Made by a program: the position numbers and the translations under genes
Source of the DNA: a virus
Length of the DNA stretch: 47,298 nt
IMG/VR virus record: IMGVR_UViG_3300000101_000027
Span: 1-47,298 of that record
Reading direction: 5' to 3' (one strand)
In this document: one piece after another, positions 36,872 to 44,599 of the stretch
How the letters are laid out: every line of letters starts with the position of its first letter
Numbering within the stretch: position 1 is the stretch's first letter
Notes under the pieces: model-generated
Database searches by the model: none
Seen by the model: the letters and a program-made list of their open reading frames with translations, nothing else
What the model was told of the DNA's origin: nothing

Positions 36872-37864
36872 CTATACAGATCGTCTCTCCTTTGTAGTTG
36901 GTCCTATCACATATGGATACTCTGGTTGATCAAGATCATCTAGCGTTATAAAGTACGCATAAGTTCCTTTTTTATAGTCTGGAGTTATGCAGAATCTCCC
37001 ATTGTGTTCGTCTAAAAAAGGACCTGAATTATTACCATGTTTACTAGAATTATACGAGTAGTCTTCTATGAAACTACCCATTGGGTAAGTATCTCTTAAT
37101 GCTTTTCTATCTTCGGACTCATCGTTGATACTTCTTTTATCATAACTACTTCTCATCTTAACTATAGCACTACCACTATTGAACGGGCTTTGATATCCAT
37201 AAGGTCCGTAAATTGGAAAACCATCAAAAGCAAATCCTAATATTTTTGAGTGACCAGAAGTGAAATTTTTACTATCAAAAATACCACCGGCGTGTCTCAA
37301 AAATTCACCAAAATTTGGTTCATCGGCTGGCTTTTGTAAATTAAAGTATGCACTACTTTGTTTTAGTTTGCTTACATTATTCCATCCATTAAAGTAGAAT
37401 GCTCCACTTCTATATCTATACTCTCCATTTGCTTCTGGTCTTCCACCACAATTATCAGTTGGATACTGGCTAGTCAGTAACTCTGGAACATTGAAGGTTC
37501 TAAAACCAGAACTTGTTCCATTATTATCTTGTTGTACCCCGGGTGGAAAAAGTGGAACACCATTTGCCATGACGCCTATTGCTCTTAACTCAAACAAACC
37601 AGAATCATTTATATAAACATCATGTGGATTAGAGTCAACAAGGTCTGCTCCACTATATCCAGTATTACTATCGTTTACTCGCAGTATTCCACCCTGCCCA
37701 CCACGATAATCTATCGCATAAGTTTTATCCTGATCAGCAATAACTGAACTGCCAGCAAAGAGTCTAGGGCCGCTATTTTTAGGTAAACCACCGCCATCAA
37801 TATTAGAGCCGCCTGCTAAAGCGGGAAATGGATCACCATCTGTAGTAACTTTTAATATTGTCAT
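36872..37864 (-). CDS. YHYH-domain virion protein
   Basis: 330 residues. The second half is a YHYH-domain: NCGGRPEANGEYRYR at 138-152, KILGFAFDGFPIYGPYGY near 208-225, LDEHNGRFCITPDYKKGTYA near 284-303 and YPYVIGP at the end. The name-giving YHYH residues are YRYR here (149-152), so both histidines are lost, while the rest of the domain is well kept. YHYH-domain proteins occur in marine phage baseplate clusters and in bacteria; their function is not settled, though the histidines suggest metal binding. The first 100 residues are Gly-rich and extended. The gene lies between gp8 and the gp7-position protein, with 12-15 base gaps, so it is coexpressed with the wedge genes. Confidence 0.75.
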   Translation of the reverse strand: MTILKVTTDGDPFPALAGGSNIDGGGLPKNSGPRLFAGSSVIADQDKTYAIDYRGGQGGILRVNDSNTGYSGADLVDSNPHDVYINDSGLFELRAIGVMANGVPLFPPGVQQDNNGTSSGFRTFNVPELLTSQYPTDNCGGRPEANGEYRYRSGAFYFNGWNNVSKLKQSSAYFNLQKPADEPNFGEFLRHAGGIFDSKNFTSGHSKILGFAFDGFPIYGPYGYQSPFNSGSAIVKMRSSYDKRSINDESEDRKALRDTYPMGSFIEDYSYNSSKHGNNSGPFLDEHNGRFCITPDYKKGTYAYFITLDDLDQPEYPYVIGPTTKERRSV

Positions 37865-37877
37865 TTATTTACCTATA

Positions 37878-40800
37878 TTATTCTGCTACCGAACCTTCTC
37901 GGCTCACTTGAGTAGCTTGTAACTGGTCTCCATTTTCTGTAACTAAGTTGTCACCGGTTGCGGATACCTCTGTTCTGGTAACAATTTCGAATGTTAATCC
38001 TGCTAACGCACCATTGGTTGTAAACACAGTTTCGTTCGATTCTGTTACCAATGTCAAACTACTCGGCGAAGCCTGTGATATCTTATAAATCTTAGGTAGC
38101 GGCGCTAGTGAATCATCAGTTGCAAACTCTTCTAATGGTAAGTTACCAACTCCAGTATTATTACCACTAACTCTAATTAGAGTGCCTACTGTAATACTAC
38201 CAAAACTAGAGCCTGCGAGTACACCAACACTATTAATAGACTGAACTGAACCAGGCATAGTACCATAACTTTCTGAATATGTACCACTTCCACCTTCTGT
38301 TACTAAATCAACCCTATCAACATCAAAGAATACTATCTCTGAAGTTAGATTAGTTTCAACTCTGTTTACACTATTTATCAAAGGCGTACTAAACAGTTTT
38401 GTACCAGAAACACCAACAACATCGTCTACAAAACTCTTATATATTTCTGGACCCGTTGTTGCTTTAATGTCGTATGAATATTCTTGATAGTAATCGTTGT
38501 CGTGTATTATGGCTGACGAATCGTTCAAGAATGATGATTTAGTTTTCCATCTACCCAAAGTGTTTCCCTGTCCAAATGACTCAACACTTGCTGTGGCAAC
38601 TTCTTGATCAAAGTTGGGGCTTTCTGTATTTTTATTTACGATATCAACAGTCGCACCTGTTACATACTTATACCCTGTGTGAGTTATAGCGACCTCTTCG
38701 ATCTGACCAGAAGCATACGAAGCATTGCCTCTAACTACAGCATTTGCTCCCATTGGTTGAGATTCTTGATCTTGTCTCAAACTTGTTATCGCTCTATCAA
38801 TAGCCCTAATCGTGATGGGTTCGTTATCATCAAATGTGTAAAAACTCATTGGTCTAAAGTAAAAGTCTTTACCGTCTTGTTTTAAGAATTTTGCTTGAAC
38901 TGTATACTCTCTCGGAGCAACAGAGAATGTGGTTTGGCTATTACCGTACGGAGAATCTATTGTCACCGAATTAGTCGAAGCACCGATAGTAGATAAACTT
39001 GCCGCAGAAATGTTATTGGTTTCATCTATTTGTTCAGTTGGTAAAGTAATTTCTTGCGTTATAACTTCATCCTTTTCTAATTTGAACCCAGAGTTATCAA
39101 AGTTCAATATAATATCTTTTTTATTTAAGGACTCTATCAATTTATTTACAACCCTAACACCAACATCATTTTGATAGTTTGTACCTGGGTTATTCCCAAT
39201 AAGAGTTTTTAAACTTCCTATTCTGAACGTAACTGAACCAAAAGCATTCCCCAATAAAGTGTCGATATTTTCTAAGTCAGCAACACCCAACATATCATAG
39301 TTACCATCAGCATATGGATTTTGGAGATCTAAAAGCCCTGCGTTTTGTGGATCAAGAATCTCTCTATAATAGTCACCAATCTTATCTCTTGATAATGTAA
39401 CAATCTCTGCATCGTCAATAGAGTCTAATTCAAACGAAGAAGATTCGTTCAAAGAACTTACGGAAGTACATCTTACCACGTTAGTGTGGCTACCATTCAC
39501 AAAAGCACTGAATGTTCCATTAGCAAGAACACTTTCTGGGGGAGTTCTACTTTCACTACCTTGGTCTAATAGTGGATTAACAAATACTCCACCAGTTGTC
39601 CAAGTATTAGTGCTAACTGATGCATCATTATTATTAGTATCGGTTAATGTACCTCTAACATTATTATAGTCAACACACACTCCACTTTTACCCACAAGCG
39701 AGTAATCATTAGGTAAGGCTGTAGCAGTAAATGTAGCAGTATAAAAAATATGTAGCATCGCTATATCAAAAAGAGTACCATTTGTTCCGGGCGCAGATGG
39801 CATTGTAGCCGGCATAATGATGGTATCGCCTACTTGAGACTCTGCTGACCCACCCAACAAACTCCAATCAGTATTACCCAGTGTCTGTATCATATAACTG
39901 CGACCAGGTTTCAACGCTGAATACTCATTTGCAATATTATGTATAGCTAGACTAGCATCAGTGAATGTGGGAATATCAAACCCTAGATTAGTCCAATCAG
40001 TAAGAGTCGTGTTTCCGAAATCTGCTATACTGTATAGTCTGCCAGGTACAAGGTCTTGCACATTAGTGAAATAACTATCGTATACGCCGGGAGTCGATGC
40101 AGTTTCAAATGCAGTACCAATTGTCAACTTAGGAAGAATACCTTGTTGTACCAAGTAATGTAAGAGTAATGCGTATACTTGTTTTGCAGGAGTAAAGATA
40201 GCATCATGGTTTTCAATAGAACCAGTATTATCATTAATCTGATTTATCAACAAAGTGTCGAACACAAAGTCTTCGCCCGCATATCCTGTTCTAGCACCAA
40301 TCTTAACCCAGTCATCTGTACCTAGTGTGGTGCCTGGGTATATGACAGTATAGTGTTGACCATTTTTTAGTTGATTCAGTGTTAAGTTAGGAAGGTTCGT
40401 ACTTTGTGTTGCCGGTATAACTGGAGAAATGGTTGGAGTTCTATCTATAAGATCAGTCTCTTCTGAACCAGAACCTTGCGCCCCGGAGGCTTCATTTGGG
40501 TTTTGTTCAGTTCCTATCCAATCATCATTATCACCTGCTCCATCATAGAAACCATTGTTAAGACCAAGCATATACGTCTTTAATATTCTTATGTCACCAG
40601 TTTGCACTCTCATTGACTTATGACTTAGATCACCATCATGATCACTAAATAGTGTACCTTCTACTACTGAACCAGCTTGTGCAAATTCAGCAGTGATAGT
40701 ATTATTAACTGTATCTAGTACTGTGATCTTCGCTTTATTACCAGTTGTATCGCCTACTAATATCTCACCCAAAGCGAATACATTTGCTCCGTTTTCTGGA

Positions 40801-42389
40801 ACAGAGTATACGCCATTGTTAACTTCAGTAACGACAACAGTATCATTATCGGTCTCTGATGTAAGAGTTTCGCCTGCCTCAAATACTTTTACTGTAAGTC
40901 TTTTATTTGAAATGTCAATAGCTTCTATACTTGCTCTACCAGAAAAAGCACCAGAAGATGTAACTGTTTCACCAACCTGAAGATACTCAACTAAATTATC
41001 CTCTGTTAGTGTTAAGACACGGTGGTTTGTGCCTGTACCACTTGCTACAGTAGTTGCTATATTCCCCTGACCAGTGAAGTTACCTAGAATACCACCATTC
41101 TCTGACGACTCAGTAATAACCTTCATCAATTCAACATCATCGACATCATAAATCGGATCAGTAAGACTACCCTTTCTTTCTGTTTTATATGCATTGAAGA
41201 AAGAGTCATATAATTTGTTTCGGTAGGCATCGCCCTGTACATATGTGTCAGATAAAAACTCAAATAACTCAGACTTATTTTTCTCAGTATTTAAGAATAC
41301 AAGAGGGTGTTGATATGATGTAACAATGCCCGCACCAGTTAATCCATATCTTACTTTCTTACGACCATCATCATTGTCTTCTTCTATGCCTGCGTAATCA
41401 ATAGTAGAGCCTGGAAAAACAAACGAGTCTCCTGGGCTGATATCTTGAACTTCAGTTCCCTCAAGAATAACTACTTGATTACTAATTCTTATAATCTGCT
41501 CATCAGCAAATTGTGCTTGCGCTCCACCAACTCTAATTGACGATGGATCAATATATCCAAATCCACCATCTTCAATAGTGTACTCTATAGTACCAATTTG
41601 TTCTGTAGATACTCTAGTTACAATACCCTTAGCACCAACTCCATTCTCTCTTGATTTTATTTGTACTGTGTCTCCTACAGCCTGACCCGGCACTCTTGAT
41701 CTTGCATTTATCGAAACATCCGTTAAAGAGCCAGCAATTACTTTACCAACATTCTTAATAAACTCAACACCATCATCAGTAGCACCACGAACCTCTAAAG
41801 AATCTTCAGCAGTGAATACGCCTCTTTGTTGTGAAAGATACATGATGGGGGTGAGTGATCCACCAAAGTTTACAAATACAATACCATCAACAAATGCTTG
41901 GGCTTTTGAAAGATCACCAATAATTGTGTTACCACGTTGTATTGGATATTCTAATACATCATATACACTCACCATCTCAATAAAAGATTCACCACCCCAT
42001 ACAGAGTCAGATGTTTTTAAGATGTGACTACCAGGGTAAAAGATTTCAATCTCTTCATCAAAGAATGTCTTGAACAATAACTCAAGAGACTCTTTAGTAC
42101 CCTTTCTTGTGTATAGATTAGTAATATGTTTTACAACAAAACGAATATCCATAGCAGGCTGAGTTGCAAGTGGTAGACCAGCCATGTGTTTATTTCTATA
42201 ATGAATAAGGAAAGCAGATAACGTACTATCAACATCTTTTATTTTTGGAAGATCACGATCTAGCTTACTATCAAGATGCTGATAATATGCCTCGATGAAT
42301 CCAACAAGGAAGTCGTTATTCTCTTGATAGACAGCCGGAAACTGACTTGCAATGTCAGTGTAGATACTATCCCTTATATCAATTGCCAT
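37878..42389 (-). CDS. Large baseplate protein in gp7 position, with module A array
   Basis: 1503 residues; T4 gp7, which sits between gp6 and gp8, has 1032. The first 135 residues (FPAVYQENNDFLVGFIEAYY, then FVVKHITNLYTRKGTKESLE, then FDEEIEIFYPG) are a conserved N-terminal wedge domain of marine T4-like phages. The middle (about 230-600) is built of short beta repeats (GETVTSSGAFSGRASIEAID, and GEILVGDTTGNKAKI). Module A occurs three times between about 675 and 862, and a module B copy sits at the C-terminus, about 1395-1470 (VGTLIRVSG, IYKISQ, GLTFEI). Residues 1110-1190 resemble a beta region without a name. A terminal stretch repeats ATGDNLVTENGDQL. gp7 homology is inferred from position and the N-terminal domain, not proven. 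Confidence 0.65.
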   Translation of the reverse strand: MAIDIRDSIYTDIASQFPAVYQENNDFLVGFIEAYYQHLDSKLDRDLPKIKDVDSTLSAFLIHYRNKHMAGLPLATQPAMDIRFVVKHITNLYTRKGTKESLELLFKTFFDEEIEIFYPGSHILKTSDSVWGGESFIEMVSVYDVLEYPIQRGNTIIGDLSKAQAFVDGIVFVNFGGSLTPIMYLSQQRGVFTAEDSLEVRGATDDGVEFIKNVGKVIAGSLTDVSINARSRVPGQAVGDTVQIKSRENGVGAKGIVTRVSTEQIGTIEYTIEDGGFGYIDPSSIRVGGAQAQFADEQIIRISNQVVILEGTEVQDISPGDSFVFPGSTIDYAGIEEDNDDGRKKVRYGLTGAGIVTSYQHPLVFLNTEKNKSELFEFLSDTYVQGDAYRNKLYDSFFNAYKTERKGSLTDPIYDVDDVELMKVITESSENGGILGNFTGQGNIATTVASGTGTNHRVLTLTEDNLVEYLQVGETVTSSGAFSGRASIEAIDISNKRLTVKVFEAGETLTSETDNDTVVVTEVNNGVYSVPENGANVFALGEILVGDTTGNKAKITVLDTVNNTITAEFAQAGSVVEGTLFSDHDGDLSHKSMRVQTGDIRILKTYMLGLNNGFYDGAGDNDDWIGTEQNPNEASGAQGSGSEETDLIDRTPTISPVIPATQSTNLPNLTLNQLKNGQHYTVIYPGTTLGTDDWVKIGARTGYAGEDFVFDTLLINQINDNTGSIENHDAIFTPAKQVYALLLHYLVQQGILPKLTIGTAFETASTPGVYDSYFTNVQDLVPGRLYSIADFGNTTLTDWTNLGFDIPTFTDASLAIHNIANEYSALKPGRSYMIQTLGNTDWSLLGGSAESQVGDTIIMPATMPSAPGTNGTLFDIAMLHIFYTATFTATALPNDYSLVGKSGVCVDYNNVRGTLTDTNNNDASVSTNTWTTGGVFVNPLLDQGSESRTPPESVLANGTFSAFVNGSHTNVVRCTSVSSLNESSSFELDSIDDAEIVTLSRDKIGDYYREILDPQNAGLLDLQNPYADGNYDMLGVADLENIDTLLGNAFGSVTFRIGSLKTLIGNNPGTNYQNDVGVRVVNKLIESLNKKDIILNFDNSGFKLEKDEVITQEITLPTEQIDETNNISAASLSTIGASTNSVTIDSPYGNSQTTFSVAPREYTVQAKFLKQDGKDFYFRPMSFYTFDDNEPITIRAIDRAITSLRQDQESQPMGANAVVRGNASYASGQIEEVAITHTGYKYVTGATVDIVNKNTESPNFDQEVATASVESFGQGNTLGRWKTKSSFLNDSSAIIHDNDYYQEYSYDIKATTGPEIYKSFVDDVVGVSGTKLFSTPLINSVNRVETNLTSEIVFFDVDRVDLVTEGGSGTYSESYGTMPGSVQSINSVGVLAGSSFGSITVGTLIRVSGNNTGVGNLPLEEFATDDSLAPLPKIYKISQASPSSLTLVTESNETVFTTNGALAGLTFEIVTRTEVSATGDNLVTENGDQLQATQVSREGSVAE
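37980..38207 (-). repeat. Module B copy at the C-terminus of the gp7-position protein
   Basis: Residues about 1395-1470. VGTLIRVSG and GLTFEI are almost the same as VGQLIRVSG and GLTFET in gp13, although the two proteins belong to the baseplate and the neck. Confidence 0.6.
39804..40367 (-). repeat. Three module A copies in the gp7-position protein
   Basis: Residues about 675-712 (KNGQHYTVIYPGTTLG, then DDWVKIGAR), 780-805 (VPGRLYSIADFGNTTLTDW) and 826-862 (LKPGRSYMIQTLGNTDW, then LLGGSAESQVGD). Between the first two is a short helical segment (VYALLLHYLVQQGILPKL), so the copies are not simple tandem units. Confidence 0.6.
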
Positions 42390-42392
42390 ATA

Positions 42393-44153
42393 TTATGATT
42401 CCAATGGTGTTACGGTTACAGTGACATCTTCACCACGAACTACTATTACTCTATCTTTAGGTGGAATAATATCTTTGGTTTGTGTATTAGCAATGAACTT
42501 AATTTCGCTGTTTACAAAAGACTCGATATTCAGGTCACTAAACTTAACAGCGCCTGTCACATAATCAACAGTACCAACAGATGGCTTAAATACTGACTCT
42601 TGATCACCACCAAATGTCACTAGCATCAGATTGCCATTACCATCGTCTTGTACTGTTACGAGTTGACTACTTACAGTAAATGCTGTTGATGATATTGCAG
42701 GCTTATATGTATCGAACCCTCTTGTCGCATCAAATCCATAAGGCTGAACTAGTTGCGATTCAAACGAGAACGAAGGTGATCTTGATACGCCTAAGTCTGG
42801 AACATACTCAATGATTGGTTTAGCAACAATGTCAGTAGATATAATAGATACATCAGTAGCATCAAGAGTTGCCGCAAGTCGTGACTGTCTAAACGTCTTA
42901 TTAAAGTCATTTAGATTCTTATCTTGATAGTCAATGACAGCAGAGTTAATTTCTGTTTGAATCTGTGAAGCAGACTTACTTGTCATATTAGGATCGTAAG
43001 TTACACTAATATTTGCATTCACATATAAGAACTTAGCAGGCACAAAGATAGGCTCAATTGTTAATGGAGTCTTATCAGATAGATAGCGTTGAAAGTTTGC
43101 AATCTCATAGTCAGCAACACCTTCACCACCAATTACATCTACAGAGATAATGACCTTACCAAACTGTGGGGGTGTTACCTCGTCTCCGCCATATACACTA
43201 ATTGCTTGTATGTTAGGAAAACGAGAACGCAATAGAGTCTCATAGTCTCTTCTTGTAATTGCTCTCTCTTGTATCTGAGCCGCCTTTGGAGCAAAAGTCC
43301 GAATTGATTCGATGTCTTCCGCTTCTCTTCCGCCCGAAGACTGTGCAGTTACTGCTACGCTGATTGAACTTGCGCCAGCAAAAGCGCCCAAAGTCAAAGA
43401 AGTCACACCATTAGCGGAAGCGCCAGACGCTACTCTATAGGTCGCTACAATAGTATCAGTGATTGTTGGCTGTACACCAAAACGATCTTCACCAAACTGT
43501 ATAGAATACTTACCATCGTTCTCGGGCTGTAGATAGAATACCTTATCTCTTTCACCAGTACCATAGATATCGCTTCTATATGTGAATGATTCACCATTTA
43601 CAACCACTCGTAGGCTTCGTGTGTCTATTCCTGCATTTGATAGTAGTGTATCAGTACTAGAGAGAGTCTCTTTAATAATACGCCCTTCATATATGTCTAC
43701 ATCATTGACAGTAAAGAGAGCATCATTAGTACTTGATCTCACAGCACTATATGCTTGATCTGTGAGGAAGTTATATGTCTTATTACCACATCGACCAATT
43801 AATGCTGTGCCTTCTGGAATAGAAAAATAGTTGCTATCACTATTAGGATATGTTACACTTACGTTTACCTTTGCGGCTGAACTACGTCTACTAGTAGGAA
43901 GATAGTTTAACTCTTTGGCATGAGATATAACACTATTACGTTGTGTAGCACTATCCAGAAACATCTCAGATATCGCCATATTATAGTAATATGTGTTATA
44001 GAATGTATTATATGATAGTACATCTAGTAGTACATTCATGTTAGAGCCTTCGTAATCGAAGTCTTTGAATCTGTCTTGATTCTTTAGAAACGTCTTGAGT
44101 TCTTCTTTGGTAGCAAAGAAATCAGGCGTTGTTACTGGTGATATATCTGTCAT
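42393..44153 (-). CDS. gp6: Baseplate wedge protein, T4 gp6-like (baseplate J family)
   Basis: 586 residues, close to T4 gp6 (660). gp6 forms the inner ring of the wedge and connects wedges around the baseplate. The N-terminus (DRFKDFDYEGSNMNVLLDVL, then SYNTFYNTYYYNMAISEMFL, then ELNYLPTSRRS) is a strong family match, and the middle (VTAQSSGGREAEDIESIRTF, then ERAITRRDYETLLRSRFPNI) is the baseplate J signature. The C-terminal third is a beta domain ending in RVIVVRGEDVTVTV. No module A or B copy is visible, unlike its neighbours. The ATG directly abuts the gp25 stop; the next gene starts three bases after its stop. Confidence 0.88.
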   Translation of the reverse strand: MTDISPVTTPDFFATKEELKTFLKNQDRFKDFDYEGSNMNVLLDVLSYNTFYNTYYYNMAISEMFLDSATQRNSVISHAKELNYLPTSRRSSAAKVNVSVTYPNSDSNYFSIPEGTALIGRCGNKTYNFLTDQAYSAVRSSTNDALFTVNDVDIYEGRIIKETLSSTDTLLSNAGIDTRSLRVVVNGESFTYRSDIYGTGERDKVFYLQPENDGKYSIQFGEDRFGVQPTITDTIVATYRVASGASANGVTSLTLGAFAGASSISVAVTAQSSGGREAEDIESIRTFAPKAAQIQERAITRRDYETLLRSRFPNIQAISVYGGDEVTPPQFGKVIISVDVIGGEGVADYEIANFQRYLSDKTPLTIEPIFVPAKFLYVNANISVTYDPNMTSKSASQIQTEINSAVIDYQDKNLNDFNKTFRQSRLAATLDATDVSIISTDIVAKPIIEYVPDLGVSRSPSFSFESQLVQPYGFDATRGFDTYKPAISSTAFTVSSQLVTVQDDGNGNLMLVTFGGDQESVFKPSVGTVDYVTGAVKFSDLNIESFVNSEIKFIANTQTKDIIPPKDRVIVVRGEDVTVTVTPLES

Positions 44154-44561
44154 TTATCTTACCCTACTAAGATCGATTGTGAGTGATAGATTTCTGTTAG
44201 TATTTATTACACTGAATATAATCTTTACAAACACTTCATGTCGATCTATATTAGCGTTTACTATAATGTCTTTTACAATACATCGAGGCTCGTATTGTCT
44301 TATTGTAGACTTGATGTTTTCTTTTAATATAAGAATAGTATTCTGATCTATATTCTCGAATAGACTACCTCTTATATCACAACCAATGTCGGGCTGAAAG
44401 AGTCTTTCTCCACGATCAGTTAATACTAAATTCTTAATACTATCTCGTACTGCTTGCTCATTTACTCTACGAGCAATGTCTTCACGCCCAGGAATACGCT
44501 CTAGATTCGATTCAAAGTCTGAAAAGAAATCTTTATTTCGTGTTATTGGTGATAGTGCCAT
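44154..44561 (-). CDS. gp25: Baseplate wedge protein gp25
   Basis: 135 residues, the usual size (T4: 132). gp25 joins gp6 at the centre of the wedge and is conserved in contractile tails and type VI secretion (GPW/gp25 family). Matching features: DFFSDFESNLERIPGREDIA near the N-terminus, AVRDSIKNLVLTDRGERLFQ, then PDIGCDIRGSLFENID, then YEPRCIVKDIIVNAN. Well-kept length and motif make this one of the most secure calls. A late box (44587-44594) lies 25 bases before the ATG, so a new transcript probably starts here and reads through gp6 and the following wedge genes. Confidence 0.92.
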   Translation of the reverse strand: MALSPITRNKDFFSDFESNLERIPGREDIARRVNEQAVRDSIKNLVLTDRGERLFQPDIGCDIRGSLFENIDQNTILILKENIKSTIRQYEPRCIVKDIIVNANIDRHEVFVKIIFSVINTNRNLSLTIDLSRVR

Positions 44562-44586
44562 GTCGTCTTCCTATAGTCGTATTATA

Positions 44587-44594
44587 TATTTATG
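44587..44594 (-). promoter_or_regulatory. Late promoter box variant for gp25
   Basis: Minus strand reads CATAAATA, one base from consensus, in the 38-base gap between the M15 gene and gp25, 25 bases from the gp25 ATG. It lies in one of only a few real intergenic gaps in this strand. Confidence 0.55.
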
Positions 44595-44599
44595 CGTTA

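Noticed and set aside
44195-44206. AATAAATA-like box on the minus strand upstream of gp6
   Set aside because: It is one base off consensus, lies inside gp25, and gp6 is already joined to gp25 without a gap, so a separate promoter is not needed.
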